Source: Pempheris klunzingeri
Lineage: Eukaryota > Chordata > Actinopteri > Acropomatiformes > Pempheridae
Assembly (NCBI RefSeq): GCF_042242105.1
Contig: NC_092019.1
Location: 25,632,328 to 25,696,327, forward strand
DNA length: 64,000 bases
Reading direction: 5' to 3'
The translations under genes were made by a program, and so were the position numbers. The notes beneath the pieces were generated by a model. The model saw nothing but the letters and a program-made list of their open reading frames with translations. It made no database searches and was not told the origin of the DNA. Within the stretch, counting starts at the first letter, position 1, and each line of letters starts with the position of its first letter. Positions 30,281-56,836 of the stretch are shown in pieces.

Positions 30281-31901
30281 CAGGCCTGTAAACACACACA
30301 CAGCGGTGGAGCGCAGGAGAAGTCAGGATGTCGTCTGACCTTTGATTGAAACGACTGCTAGAGAGCACAGCGAGAAAACACAGTGCCCGGCAGAGATCAC
30401 GCCTCCAGTCAGAAACACACAAAAAGGTTTCCGCTTCATGAAAACCACACACAGAGCATCACCGTCTGAGCCGCTGGAGGATCAGTGATGACAAAATGTT
30501 TCCAGGGGTTGCATTGAATTCTAAATAAAACAGCAGAGATACACATCTTTTCCTGGAGGTCTTAAATTCTCACCTGCATAAACTGAAACCCAAGCAACAA
30601 AATGAATGCGTGCACGTAATTAAGTTCATATTCTTTTATGTAACACAGCTTTTTGGCTAAGCCCTGCACACACGCAGCAATGTTAAATAAACAGCTGAAC
30701 AAACTTCATCATGTCAGCGTTGTAAATCTGTCACTTTGTGGCTGGTTAACTTACTTTCTTACCTTGTACACGCTGGTGTGGTTCAGCTATCCTAACTAGC
30801 TGCAGCAATAGTTCACTGCTAGCCTAACTAGCAGCCTTCAGAATACCTGCATACTTGGAACATAGGTTTAGCCCAATATGGACGACAACAGGCAGACAAG
30901 CAGGCGTGGTGTGAGGTCACAGGGTGATCGACATCCAAAAAGAATGACCAATTTAATAAAGTACATGAAAACAGATCCATAGAGAGAGACAGTCTCATAT
31001 CTAAGGCATGGAGCAGGAGTTACCTCTTCTTTCATTGATGCTTCTATACAGCATTATTATTCCAGAACAACCAGAAAACTTTAGGATAAACTCAAATACC
31101 ATTTAATAAGTAGTACTGTTGAAGGGGAAGTGGTTATTCATGTGTTACCTTTGTTTGTCAGTTAGGTAAGAAATCAGCAGCAGCTCATTAAAACCGAACT
31201 TCAGTTTTTCAGTTTGTGCCGTGTCTTTCGTAATCAACTGTAGAAATGACATGAAATGAAACATGCGTCTACTGAACTGCTGTAAAGGTATAAAGCTGTT
31301 TCTAAAAGAGAAAGGTACACATCTGTACTGATTCTGAGTCTAATCCTCTTCTGACCAATAAGTATTTCAGGGTGCTGTCTAATTTAGGTCAGGTGAGATC
31401 ATGAGCAGGTTACAAAAACCAAACTGAAAAATACTTTATGTCCAAATGTTCAGCGCATAATAGGTGGAAAAGAATTGCCCTGGGAGAAGGTGAGTGTTTA
31501 TTTCCTACTATTCAATGCGAAGTTATTATCTTACAATCAGTCGTTTATTTACGCCCGACAGGCCTAGATCATTTACAGACGGTGTTTGTGTGCAAATGGC
31601 TTTTTTACAGCAGTGATTCTCTCACAGCAGGAATGTAAATGGTGTGTGCTCCGCCTGCCATAACAGCGACAGAATTACTTATATTTGGAAAGAATTCATG
31701 CCAACATTTTTTGGCAAGCAACTGAAGCATCACAATTTTTTATGGTTTACGGTTTGGAAAGTCAAAGCACCTGGTTAAAGATGTTGTTCTTGGTAAAGTG
31801 TGGTTAGGGTTAAAAGTTGAAGTTAAAGCCTTGCTTCTCTTATTACTGGACCAGTATTGTGTGTTCATGTTCACGACTGGACAGTTTTGAGGCGATGCAT
31901 C

Positions 31902-31942
31902 ATTTGCATATGTTGATGTGATAAAGCATGACTCATTTGCAT
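31902..31942. promoter_or_regulatory. Pair of POU octamer motifs
   Basis: Two identical ATTTGCAT motifs lie 33 bases apart in the region upstream of the ctss signal-peptide exon. Octamers are targets of OCT/POU factors, which are active in B cells among others. A link to ctss expression is inference. Confidence 0.3.
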
Positions 31943-32956
31943 GGTTTCGAGATAGAGGCACTACCGTCAGCTTTCAGAGCTCCTGTCCCATCTCGCAGTT
32001 TTAACCTTTTACCTTACTTCTGAATGCTTTTTCAGAATACCTGCATATTTGCGACACAAGTTTACCTTAATATGGAGGCTGACAAGCTCCATGACGGCAG
32101 GTGTGGCTTTCTACCCTAAACGCCCTGGGTGATAGACAAACCCAGCTCCTAATGTTGAGCCCTCGTCGTGTTTCAGAGTAGTTCACGTTCCGCTCCGTGG
32201 TGATATTTGAGGCTGGTAGTTATTTTACATTTCATTACACTGAAGCGACATCATCTCTTACACCTCCATCTTAGACTGTGTCGAAGGGTGTCACTTCCTC
32301 AAATCTAAAGCTATTCGTGTGTTCATAAATCCCCAAGCAAGACAAATGTCACAAGACCAGAACTGAGAGTAATGAGCAAGTAATAAATCTGTCCAGAAGC
32401 ACCGGGGCTGTCAGGAAGAAGCAGCATCACTTAATGTCTAATGAAGGGACTCTAAAGGACGTTGTTACAGCAGCTTTACAACGGTTTGCTACAAACAATC
32501 ATTACTTTCAATTACAAAAACCCCAAGATTACATTTCAACTGACATCACAATTATTTAGCTGAGACTTCCAACCTTAGACTAAGAGCATTCGACCGTGTG
32601 GCTGAATCACACCGGTGTAGAACATTCACCGACCACGCACCGCAGTCAGAGGGTTTCATTTCTTCAGCTGCTTTCACGGCCTAAGGTGCAGTCTGAGCAG
32701 GTGACTCGGTCGTTCCACCACATTAACACAAAGCCAAACCTTTGGCCACAATCTGAAACTGTTGAAGTGACTAACTAGTTAGAGATAGTTAGATATGTTT
32801 GGCATCTGGCCAAGTTACACTGGACATTAGCCAAAAAATGATTGTTTATGTTGTTCATCTTCCTTTTCATTTCAAGAAGCACATAATCAGGTTTTAAATG
32901 TACACTGTACAGCACCTGGCTGGTAGACAGCCCAGAGAATGATCAGATCAGCAACA

Positions 32957-33147
32957 CACACTTAGATCTAACATTAGATCTACTTCTATCACTTAGAAAT
33001 AACATTCTATCTACTTCTATCACTTAGAAATAACATTATATCTACTTCTATCACTTAAATATAACATTCTATCTACTTCTATCACTTAGATCTAACATTC
33101 TATCTACTTCTATCACTTAGATCTAACATTCTATCTTTACATATAAC
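32957..33147. repeat. 31-bp minisatellite
   Basis: About five to six imperfect tandem copies of a 31-base unit containing CTACTTCTATCACTTAG. Copies differ by a few substitutions (AGAAATAAC versus AGATCTAAC). It ends about 240 bases inside the proposed ctss 5' exon. Confidence 0.92.
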
Positions 33148-33383
33148 ACTAGATCTAGTGTAACACTGGTACAGTAATATGATCCTCGGTCACTGAAACA
33201 ACACCTGAACACAAAGAAATCCCTGAGATCAAAACGAAAGTGAGAGCAAACCCTCGTTACTGACTTTAAAGCTCGTTCTTGACGTTATTATTATTCAAAC
33301 CCGTCCTGATATGAACTATGACTGGTACGGATCGATCAGCTGAGGAGAAGAGCGCAGGGGCTCAGCACAAGTGTCGGACTTGC

Positions 33384-33422
33384 CTGGATCGGTCGGACTC
33401 ATCGCTGCCTCCGTGGACCTGA
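33384..33422 (-). other. ctss: Proposed 5' exon of ctss with a GC splice donor
   Basis: On the minus strand a CATAAATATG TATA-like box near 33,446-33,456 is followed after about 30 bases by a short exon ending GATCCAG, then GCAAGT, the consensus for the rare GC donor class. Joined to the acceptor at 30,286, an ATG at 33,402-33,400 falls in frame and would add MSPTDPGL before the MLGSLLL signal peptide. The exon start is estimated from the TATA-like box. This is a coherent but unproven model. Confidence 0.4.
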
Positions 33423-33445
33423 ACGCACCCTCACTGTTTCCTGGT

Positions 33446-33456
33446 TCATATTTATG
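33446..33456 (-). promoter_or_regulatory. ctss: TATA-like box of the proposed ctss promoter
   Basis: The minus strand reads CCATAAATATG about 30 bases upstream of the proposed exon. It is the best TATA-like match close to a splice-donor-like sequence in this spacer. Confidence 0.35.
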
Positions 33457-33789
33457 GGGAACATGATGTCACATGGTTCTTCCTCATCAGAAACACGGTG
33501 TGTCCGGTTATCACCTGAGGCAGACTAGACCAGGTTATTCACTCATCTACTTTTAAAGAACAGTATAAAGGATCAGGATCAGGATCAGAGCCACATGAAG
33601 GAGTGAAGGAGTGAGGGTGTGTTCTCTTTGAGTTCAGTGATGAACACATTGAAACCATGACATTTACCTTCACATTTATCCTGTCTTCTTTCTTCTTTTA
33701 CCAAAACTCAGTTCTCACTGTCAGCCCCTCCAGGCTGTAAAATGAAATACACCTCACAACACTAAAATGGTTTGGTGAAACAAACAAGT

Positions 33790-34415
33790 GCTTAAATGTG
33801 CACATTTGCTCAAGTAGGACCAATTCACAGCGCAGCAGTTCCATTTTTCCTTGCTTAAACTTTTACCCTGCTACATTTCAGGGGTGAATTTTTCTCTCCA
33901 CTGCATTTATTTTGGCAGCTTTAGTTACTTTGCAGATTTAGATTATTAGCACAACTAAAATAAATGATGAAGTAATGTACAGGTCAAACTCCCCTGCAGT
34001 GTAAAGTAATTAAACGTAACAGGAGAATACTGCAGGGGATTTTAGCACATTTGTTTGGGGCGCTACCCACACGTTTAGCTGTGTCGCTCATTCCCTGAAT
34101 GCACAATCCTTACAAGTTGTACCTCGTTGTAAAGGTGACTAATCAGGCTTTCCAACGATATAAAATACAATACCAATTGGTATTATTAAAGGGGAGAAAT
34201 AATTGACTGAAATAACTTTTTTTGAGGAGCTTATATGATTCTGAAATGGGCCATTGTGCATGATGAGTGCTTAGATTTTTTATTTGAAGTATACGTTGAT
34301 GCTAATACCTCTGTAATTTTACTTACATAAGCTTTGATTTTATTTGTATTTTGACACTGTGGTGTTAAAACCTGAACTTAAAAAAAATGTTTGAATACTT
34401 CTTAAATGCCCCATC
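33790..34415 (+). mobile_element. Common teleost interspersed repeat, about 600 bp
   Basis: The stretch matches, from memory, an element seen across teleost genomes: an opening with CTCCACTGCATTTATTT and TTAGTTACTTTGCAGAT, a middle with TTCTGAAATGGGCCATT, and an end with TTTGACACTGTGGT and GAATACTTCTTAAATG. A second fragment lies at 36,580-36,735. The class of the element is not established here. Confidence 0.6.
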
Positions 34416-36040
34416 ATCACTGAAATCCAGCATCTTATCATCAGGTTCTTGCAGTGCTCTTTAATGTTGAGGCAGTGGAGTGACTGTGAGACATCCTGTG
34501 TTTCTCAGGGTGGAAAAACTGGAGAAAGAAAAACGTGCCACCTGTGGGGAGAATAAATCTGTATAATAAATGATGTGGCAAGCTGATAATCCTGGTATGG
34601 GAGTGAAACTGGTGGTACAGTGGTGGTGCGTTAAAAATCTTTGGATTCAGTGTCTGGGGTCAAATCAAGTCAAATGAAGTCAAATCAAATCATGTAAAAT
34701 GTCAAACTGTTGCTGTGACCATTATCAGTGAGGTCTTTTAAAATCAGATGAAAACAGTTCATTAAGGGAATAAACTAACACTAGTTTGTAGATTCAAGAG
34801 ATTCAAGATTCAAGATTCATTCCCTTGAATGCAATTAGCATGATTAAACATGATTAGATTAAAATGAAAAGATAGCTAGATATCTTGTCAATGCTTGAGC
34901 CCCCCCCCCCCAGTCCTCCCTACACTCCTTATGCTCCACTCTATGCTTCTTCTAACGTTTGGTTTTATGCTTTGATGAGTCCAATAGCAGGAGAAGAGAA
35001 GAAGTCCTAACTCACAATGATGATCAAAACCGTCAACCTCTGGCAAGGAGGAGAGTGAAGAGGATCAGGCTGCTGCGAGGAGACTCCAGTAGTCTGGTGA
35101 CAGTGACTCCATGACACTCTGCAGGAGTCACCAGATCACCCTTTTTAACCCTGACCAGTGATCTTCAGGATAGCCCTTGCATCTGACAGGGCTGAAAACA
35201 CTCCATGTAGTGTTTTGCATTGGGCCTGCTTGTATTTTTTCCATATTTTGGTGGCTGGATGAACCTTTCTTTCATTCTGAGGGCCGGTCTTTGCATCTGG
35301 CAGGGCTATCAACGCCCTGTGCATGTTATCTTCGCTCGCTCGGTCGTCTGTTTGAGTGAATCGTCCTCATCAGAGCACTAATGATTCCTACTGGTTGGCC
35401 TGGGCTCTGCACAGTCGGAGGTGGAACTAGGGTTGGCTGGGTTGGACCTTCCACATGTCATTCCCTTCCCAGAGAAGCTCACTGAAGAGGGGTGACTGGC
35501 AACATGGCTGTCTGCAGTCTGATCAACAGTAGAGTCAGCAATGATTGGACCGCGAGAGAGAGAGAGAGAGAGAGAAGAAAACAAGAAGAGGACAAGCTCC
35601 AAAAACAAGAGGAACACAAATGTCTTTCTGTAATTAACCGTCATGTTTAAGCCACTGTGCAAACTATCTACAGCTCTTCTAGAGCTCAGCAGCAAAACAA
35701 ATACCCCCTCATGCCAGCGGTCCTTCGCTGATCAACACGTTAGCTGCTGCTCTCCTTAACCTCTGCCTTCAGCTCCAGTTAGCTGCTGCCACTGGCTGCT
35801 CCACCGCTGACTGCTCCCTCTCCTCGTGTCTTGTGCATGTGCACTATATCACCTGTTGCTGATTGGCTGGAGTAGGTCTGTCTGAGCGAATTGGCTTACA
35901 GGGCCTGGACTGTGTGTGTAGACTCAGAATAGGGCAGCTAGCAGACTGTGAGTAGATACACTCCTCCTTTGGCAAAAAGAGATTGGATTAGGAGCCCTCA
36001 CTACACCTCCAAATATTAGCAGCAGAAAGCAATATACTGT
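34416..36040. other. ctss-ctsk intergenic spacer, left part
   Basis: No gene found. It contains short GATTCAAG and CAAATCAAGT iterations (34,670-34,820), a C10 run near 34,902, an imperfect direct repeat based on TTGCATCTGRCAGGGCT (35,178 and 35,291) and an AG-dinucleotide tract (35,553-35,575). Confidence 0.5.
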
Positions 36041-36265
36041 GCTTGCGTGGGTTTTCTCCGGGTACTCTGGCTTCCTCCCACAGACATGCAGGTTAATTGG
36101 GGACTCTAAATTGCCCGTAGGCGTGAGCGTGAGTGGTTGTCTGTCTCTGTGTGTCGGCCCTGTGGTCGGCTGGTGACCTGCCTCTCGCCCGAAGTCAGCT
36201 GGGATTGGCTCCAGCTCCCCCGCAACCCTGAAGGATAAGCAGTGTAGATAATGGATGGATGGATA
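36041..36265 (+). mobile_element. Retroposon 3' end with GGAT tail
   Basis: Carries the phrases TCCGGGTACTCTGGCTTCCT and CATGCAGGTTAATTGGGGAC, then a CTCTCGCCC...AGTCAGCTGGGAT block, and ends in GGATGGATGGAT. This is a highly repeated teleost non-LTR retroposon 3' end. The clade is not assigned. Confidence 0.7.
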
Positions 36266-36579
36266 GTTAAATAACCTCTGTGGTACTGATTCATGTAGAT
36301 GAAGTGAAGTATGTGGTGAAGTTTGAGAGACACTGACAGCAGAAGAAAAGAAGGATCCACATTCATGAGTGTTTCTTTGATATCACAGGGCAGGACTCTT
36401 CCTCAGAGTGGATGCCAAGCAAACCACAGAAAAAGCCAGCATCACACAATCAGTCTGATGTGTAGAAGCTCCGGCACCACGTCAGTCCACTGAACACATT
36501 CAGCACCTGACTTTCTACAGTTTACTGCTTTGATGTTGAATTCAGACATGTCGAATGATGCTGTGTTTTGTGAGAGAAA

Positions 36580-36735
36580 AGTACTGTCCCTACTTAACAC
36601 TTATACTCTTCTAGGCTACTTCGCAGAAGGAAATACTATACTTTTTACTCCACTACATTTATTTGATAGATTGCAGATTTGCAGATTCAGGTTAAATTTG
36701 AAATGTAATCAAAAAATAAATGATGATGTATGAAT
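36580..36735 (+). mobile_element. Fragment of the same teleost repeat as at 33,790
   Basis: Shares ACTCCACTACATTTATTT, TTTGCAGATTCAGG and AAATAAATGATGATGTA with the longer copy. Both lie in the same orientation. Confidence 0.5.
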
Positions 36736-36740
36736 ATCAT

Positions 36741-37018
36741 TTGGGGCAAATGGTCTGTATTTGTATAGAACCTTTCTAGTTATTTCAACGACTCAAAGCG
36801 CTTTACATGACATCCTCATTCACCCATTCACACATCATTCATACAGGAGGAATGTAATTTGAAGGAGACTATTCTTTCATACTCATTCACACACTGAAGC
36901 CAGCAAGGCTTCAGGAGCAAGTTGGGGTTCAGTGTCTTGCCCAAGGACACATCAACATGTAGGAGCTGGGGATCGAACCCCCAACCCCCACACTCTACCA
37001 CTGAGCCACAGCTGCCCG
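36741..37018 (-). mobile_element. tRNA-derived SINE
   Basis: On the minus strand the element opens with a Pol III A box (TGGCTCAGTGGTAGAG, 37,008-36,993) and a B box (GGTTCGATCCC, 36,979-36,969). A conserved body follows, with GGGTTCAGTGTCTTG-type sequence on the plus strand and AAAGCGCTTTACA near its far end. The tRNA-like head, about 270 bp length and absence of a tRNA fold continuation support a SINE rather than a tRNA gene. Confidence 0.72.
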
Positions 37019-37559
37019 TTGTAAGACCTAACAACACATGTAATTCATTACAAATGCAGCTGTTTTAGGAAATTACTTAGCCTCGTCTCCATAGAAACAG
37101 TCAAGCTCCCTCCACCATTAAAAAGTTAAAGACATAATTTTTCAGGATCCAAGGAGAAATGGATTTAAATGGATGGAAATAGCATTAACTTGTCATACTG
37201 TTGACTTACAAAGGACATGTTTTTGTGCAGAAAGTTACCGGGAGCGGACCCTCTGGACTGATGTGAATTGTTAGAATTAAGAGATGATAAAATCTAGTGG
37301 TTAAATGGAGTAATGTAGTGGTTATAGTCAATCAGTTGGTACTATTTCTTTGAGACTGGGTTGTCTAATATGAGTGGAGAGTCAGCAACTAGATATTTGT
37401 TTGCAGTAAACTACAAGCTAATGTTAACTCTAACTTGCTAACCTCTATGAGACATTATAGTATACAAAAATTAAAACACACTTTTGAATGAGGCCTTCTG
37501 AGATCTAATAAAAGTGAATAGTCGGCAAATTCATAGTCCAACGCGGACCCTTACAGAAG

Positions 37560-37783
37560 TCGCCCACATTGAGCCTGGGTCTGTTCGAGGTTTCTTCCCG
37601 TTAAAGGGGAGTTCTTCCTGCCACTGTTGCTCAATATAATATCTGATGCTGCTCATGTGGGAATTCTTGAATCCTTAATGTTGAATTCCTGAATCGTTGG
37701 GTCTCTCTCTAAGTAAAGAGTTTGGTCTAGACCTGCTCTTTATGTAAAGAGTCTTGAGATAACGCTGTTGTGAATTGGTGCTA

Positions 37784-37815
<32 letters not shown>

Positions 37816-37820
37816 TTGAT
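37560..37820 (+). mobile_element. Retroposon 3' end with TTGA tail
   Basis: Carries GGGTCTGTTCGAGGTTTCTT, GGGAGTTCTTCCTGCCACTG, GAGTTTGGTCTAGACCTGCT and AATTGGTGCTATATAAATAA, ending in six or so TTGA/GATT units. This is a familiar teleost dispersed repeat of non-LTR type. A tail-only relic occurs at 50,668. Confidence 0.72.
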
Positions 37821-39332
37821 AGAATATTTCTTGCCTCAGATTTAAGTAATTTTGACTGCCAAGGTAAGATAATTAAATAAGTAGTTTTGTTAATAGTCTC
37901 TGTTCATACAACGGTAAACGCTTTGCATTGTGGGACACAGTAGGCGAGATAGACTGTTGTGATGCACGCTGGAGATTTGTCAGTACAACATCCGGGTATC
38001 CTTGGCATACTGCATACTACATGCTACATTTTGGCCAAATTAGCTCATAGCTCATATTAACTCATACTATGTTAGCAGTTCTGTTTCTATTAAATCTATT
38101 ATTGAGAAGCTCTGGATACACTTTGCATATATTTCTACAGAGAGTAGATTTGTGGAAAGTCATGCATAAGTTGTGACACTTCCCCTAACTATGAAAGGAA
38201 AGGTGTTTCTGCCATGGGGCCCCACTTAGCCTATAGGCTGCTACATGGCTATCACTGCTAAGTAGTATATATTCTCAGAAAGCAAATGATTGAAAATGTT
38301 ATCCTCGTTGGAGAATATTAGACTACTTTGACAAAGTGGATCCTGTAATGAGGTTCCTCTCACAGTTTAAAGATGGTATGTTGGCAGTAAACTCTACCAG
38401 GCACTATAACTGCATCACAGAGGTTTGTTGTTGCGTTATCAAGGACTCTTTAACGGCAAACCATTCAGGTATCAGTTCTTCAGACTTAGCACAGTATCCG
38501 CACATTAAAGATCACATGGAAATAACTTCATTACAAAATATCAGGCGCCATCGATGTGCTAAACTTTTATAGCAATTGATCTTTTCCCCCGTTTCCCCCG
38601 TTTGGATTAAGAATCTAAACGATGCATTCAACTTCAAAATGAAACCTTTACTCAATTTCATAGAAAACAGCATTTTACACTTTGACCATCACAAAAGTGC
38701 TGAACAGAATAATCACAAAAGTGGAAATGATCAACAGAAACACTAGTTATAATATCAACAGAACTGACTCTGCATTAACAGGAAAGGAAAAGCTCCCATT
38801 GCCCAGCAATGTCCCCTTTCACCCTGAATTTAGACTTGGTTTCCCCACAAACTGTAATTTAAAGGTGGGGACTGGAAACAGCAAAATACTGTGAAACATT
38901 GCTTGGTGGGTTTGTAGATTTAACTTTGGCACCAGTCCAACCTGTGTTCTGGGTGATGGCTTCTAACAACAAGCCCTGGAGGTACTGAAAATGTACAAGT
39001 TTAAGGAGATGAAACTAAAAAGACTTAAGGGTTCAAAGTGCTTCACAGAATTCAAGATGAACAAACATCAGACATTTTTAAAGACATTGGAATCCATGAC
39101 AACACAACGTTTAGCGCTTGTCGTCACAGGGTGAGGTTAATTCGAAAAGACAAGAAGAATTTCTTTGCATTTGTTTGTAAAATCTGTGTAAACAAAGTAA
39201 ATCTATTGTGTTCTGTAGTGGTTTCTGACATGTTGGACTGATCTCCGCATATCTCTATCATGTGCATTTGGTGTTTCTAAGCAAAGTCCCTTCATTGCCC
39301 GTCGTCTTTCTTTGAGCTCTGCACTCGTCTCT
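37821..39332. other. Spacer between ctss promoter side and ctsk 3' end
   Basis: AT-rich sequence without recognisable genes. The part nearest 39,332 must include the ctsk 3' UTR, but no clear AATAAA was found on the minus strand within 500 bases of the stop. Confidence 0.45.
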
Positions 39333-53890
<14,558 letters not shown>

Positions 53891-54061
53891 GCTGAAAGAA
53901 CAATAACACACACAGCCCCATGTTTTATGTACAGGACAGCAAATCCACAGGAAAGATGCATTAGCCTTTTACTATAATATATTTCTATTTCTATTTTTAC
54001 TTTTGTGTTTGAAGTTTATTCTTATTCTTTTTGGAGCTGTGTGTAACAAAAGCAATTAGGA

Positions 54062-54099
54062 ATTCTGATTCTGATTCTGATTCTGATTCTGATTCTGAT
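54062..54099. repeat. (TTCTGA)n hexanucleotide repeat
   Basis: About six units of ATTCTG. The preceding T-rich sequence and this tail could together be the 3' end of a retroposon. Confidence 0.85.
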
Positions 54100-55402
54100 A
54101 CTCAGAGTTGAGTATTGGCTGGAATTCTTTTTCAGTGAGTTGTGAGAGTCAAATGCGCAACAATAAATGAATGGATGTACGATGATCGCTCTCTATGGGC
54201 TTGTGTAGACTGGCTTTCTGTCACATGATGATTTCAGTTAGTGAGTTTCAGCTTTGAGCCATCAGAGCCATCGAGGACAAGTGGCAAGCTAGTTTATGTC
54301 GTTTTTTCTAGATTCCTGAGGAAACCCTCCAACAGCTGACTTTGTGGGGAAAGTCTGCGTAATGTCCAGCTATTCTGAGAGCTCTTCCTGCAGGAATGTA
54401 AGCCTGGGGAAAACTTTTTTCTTCTTTTTTGTTGGCACAGCTTCATACCAAACATAAGAGCACAGGCATCAAGTGTCAAACTCCATGAACTAAATAGGCT
54501 AACTTTTATTTTATTGAGTTCGAAAAATCCTTGCTCAGGGGTGCAGACACTTTGTTAGTGCGTGCTCAAGTCCAAACACTGAGCACAGCAACCTTTTCTC
54601 CACCTTTGCTTCTCTCTGCTTTCATGCCATTTGTCATTCATCAGACTCGCCATGTCTCTCTCTCGTTTTATCTCTCGCTCCTCGTAATCTGGAAACAATC
54701 TGTCCATTGTTTCCAGTAAAGGCCATCGACCTGTTTGGTTTAACTAAACTAATAGCAGAAAACAAACTGTTTGCTTTCACTCTGAGGAACAGTGAACTGA
54801 ACTACATTTTCTGCTTCCTACACACACTGACTATGTCTAGCGTGGCTTCACCCTTGGGTGATTTCATGGCAACACCATGATTGAAATAGTTTGGTTTCAT
54901 GATCTATGCAAATAATTTACAGTTAATCTGAAAAAAATATGTGCACTGTTTTGTGTCGCTGTATGAGACAGAAGGACTCTCCTTATGGTAGTTTCTTTTA
55001 TGTTTTAGAATTAAACTATATGTTTTCATATGCCTCATGTTGTAACTTTCCATGAGTACACAACAGCACACAACTCTGCACAGGTCAAAACAGCACAGAG
55101 TTACGGCGGCAGCACTGACTTCCAAAACTCTTTCTAATGAGGTGCAACTGAGCAAAAAATCCCATAATCGCATTAAAACTAATTACTTTCTCAGCAGGCA
55201 AAAAACACTTTTTATTTTCTGAGCCTTAATTCAAAGGAAAGAAATCTTAAGAGTGAAACATAAATTCTTTCTTGGGAAATCAGTGCCAGCAATGAAGCAC
55301 ATTCTGTATTGTTTGAGTTCAGTTCAGCTCACACTCCAGAAGAAAGTCACAAAAGTAAAAGTAAAACGTTGTACCAGGAAATCAGCAAATAATAAACGTT
55401 AC

Positions 55403-55465
55403 CTTAAGTGTAACAGCCAGAGGGTGTGGTGAAGTTCTCAGTCTGTGTCTGTCTGTGTCTTCCTC
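55403..55465 (-). other. ctsk: ctsk 5' untranslated exon
   Basis: On the minus strand a TATA box lies about 30 bases before a short exon that ends ACTTAAG followed by GTAACG, a good donor. The next acceptor is just before the ctsk start codon, 1.5 kb downstream. The start near 55,465 is estimated from the TATA position. Confidence 0.6.
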
Positions 55466-55490
55466 TAATGTAAGTAGGTCAGTGTGTGAG

Positions 55491-55498
55491 TTTATATC
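55491..55498 (-). promoter_or_regulatory. ctsk: ctsk TATA box
   Basis: The minus strand reads GATATAAAC, a good TATA match placed correctly relative to the 5' exon and its donor. Confidence 0.55.
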
Positions 55499-55499
55499 T

Positions 55500-56313
55500 G
55501 TTGGATTTTGAGGAAGTACAATGGGAGCTCCAAGGCTGGGGAGGAGTCTTTTTTTTTTTTTTTCCCAGACAGGGGACTTACATCTGGTTTCACTCAGCAG
55601 CTCCAGATGATGTCAGGTGTCGGATTACGCTGGACTTTTCACAGCGGCTGGCAGTGAACTCAGCGCTCTGCTGCATTCTGGGACACTGGGTCTGAAAAAT
55701 GGAGAAGGCTCTTGGATTTTTAATAAAAGCACATCTTAGATTTGGATTATTTATCAGGCCATTGTAAAATGTGCACATGCGCTTAGAACTTTTGCTATAA
55801 TGAACAATAGTTCATATGTAGATATGGAGGAGGAAAAGGCCTACTCTTAGCTTTAAAGTAAACTTTAGTCTGCTCTTAAATCTGTGATAAACCATTTTGA
55901 GGAATAAGTCTGCATTTGATATAGATCAGTGGACCATGGAAACATCTTCATTATGGTTAGGGAATGATTGTGGTTTTGGGGGAATGTAAATACAGTTAGC
56001 ATGCTGTGTCACTTTTTTAATATTGAGACCACGATCTTTCCCCAACCTCAGCCTGTTGGTGTGCTGTTGGTGCCTAAACATGTAAAACTTTTATCCTTTT
56101 GTATTGCAAGACTGGAGATATTATAGGGAAACAAATGGAATAAAGCTGTTAGTGAACATCTTTGCTAGGAGACAGGGTTGTAATTGCATGAATACACTAA
56201 GATGACATGCCATCATTAAGGATATAGCAACATGTAACAATCAATTTCACGTTTATTATCTGTATAAATTATAAACCAAGAAGAAGGAAATATGATGGTG
56301 TAGGATATAAAGT
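55500..56313. other. Flank upstream of ctsk
   Basis: A T15 run near 55,549 and otherwise plain AT-rich sequence. In human, ARNT follows in this direction, but no ARNT-like exon is visible within the window. Confidence 0.5.
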
Positions 56314-56584
56314 AACTCTCTCTGACCCCGGCACTGGACCCACGAGGGTCTAAACTCTCTGATCTCTCATTTAGACTGAGGAGAGTCCTCCTCCAGCTCC
56401 AGCCTCAGTGTGGCCTGTACCAGACCAGGTCATCTTTTTCATGGCAGCGACACAAAGCCCTGCCTGAACCAAGCTTGTCAGTGCCAGCAGGTATGATCCA
56501 AAGTCTAAAGTATCAAGGAACAAAGGAGCAACATGATTCTTCCAGTCTGCAACCAGGTCAGCAAGGACTCCACTGACACCCTCT

Positions 56585-56630
<46 letters not shown>

Positions 56631-56836
56631 CCCTATTGTTTGTTAGCTAGTCACACTTAGTTAGATTGTTTATGATTGATTTTGTCATGTTTTAATAAAT
56701 GTTTTTATCCACATGCTGTCTTAATATCGTACAAGAGTGAATACTGCCAACCTCTACTCTGTCAACAACTCAGGAATCCTTCAGCTAGCTGTCAGTGTGG
56801 TCATTTTAGTTTTAGTTATTAAGTTAATTATTAATC
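56314..56836 (+). repeat. Dispersed repeat of unknown class, copy 2
   Basis: Longer partner of the repeat at 52,740. It has a CA array at 56,588-56,627 and an additional 98-base segment (56,641-56,738) containing AATAAA at 56,694-56,699. The AATAAA and lack of a coding frame fit a piece of a long terminal repeat or nonautonomous element, but no diagnostic ends were found. Confidence 0.9.
56588..56627. repeat. (CA)n microsatellite inside the copy 2 repeat
   Basis: About 20 CA units; the matching place in copy 1 has only four to five. Confidence 0.95.

Larger units (their letters stand above)
30281..33383 (-). other. ctss: Probable first (5' UTR) intron of ctss
   Basis: About 3.1 kb between the proposed 5' exon and the signal-peptide exon. 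It holds two perfect octamers ATTTGCAT at 31,902-31,909 and 31,935-31,942 and a 31-bp minisatellite at 32,957-33,147. No other gene is visible. Confidence 0.4.

Noticed and set aside
36960..37018. A possible tRNA gene on the minus strand
   Set aside because: A and B boxes are present, but the sequence after the B box runs into a repeat body with no 3' acceptor stem, so it is the head of a SINE.
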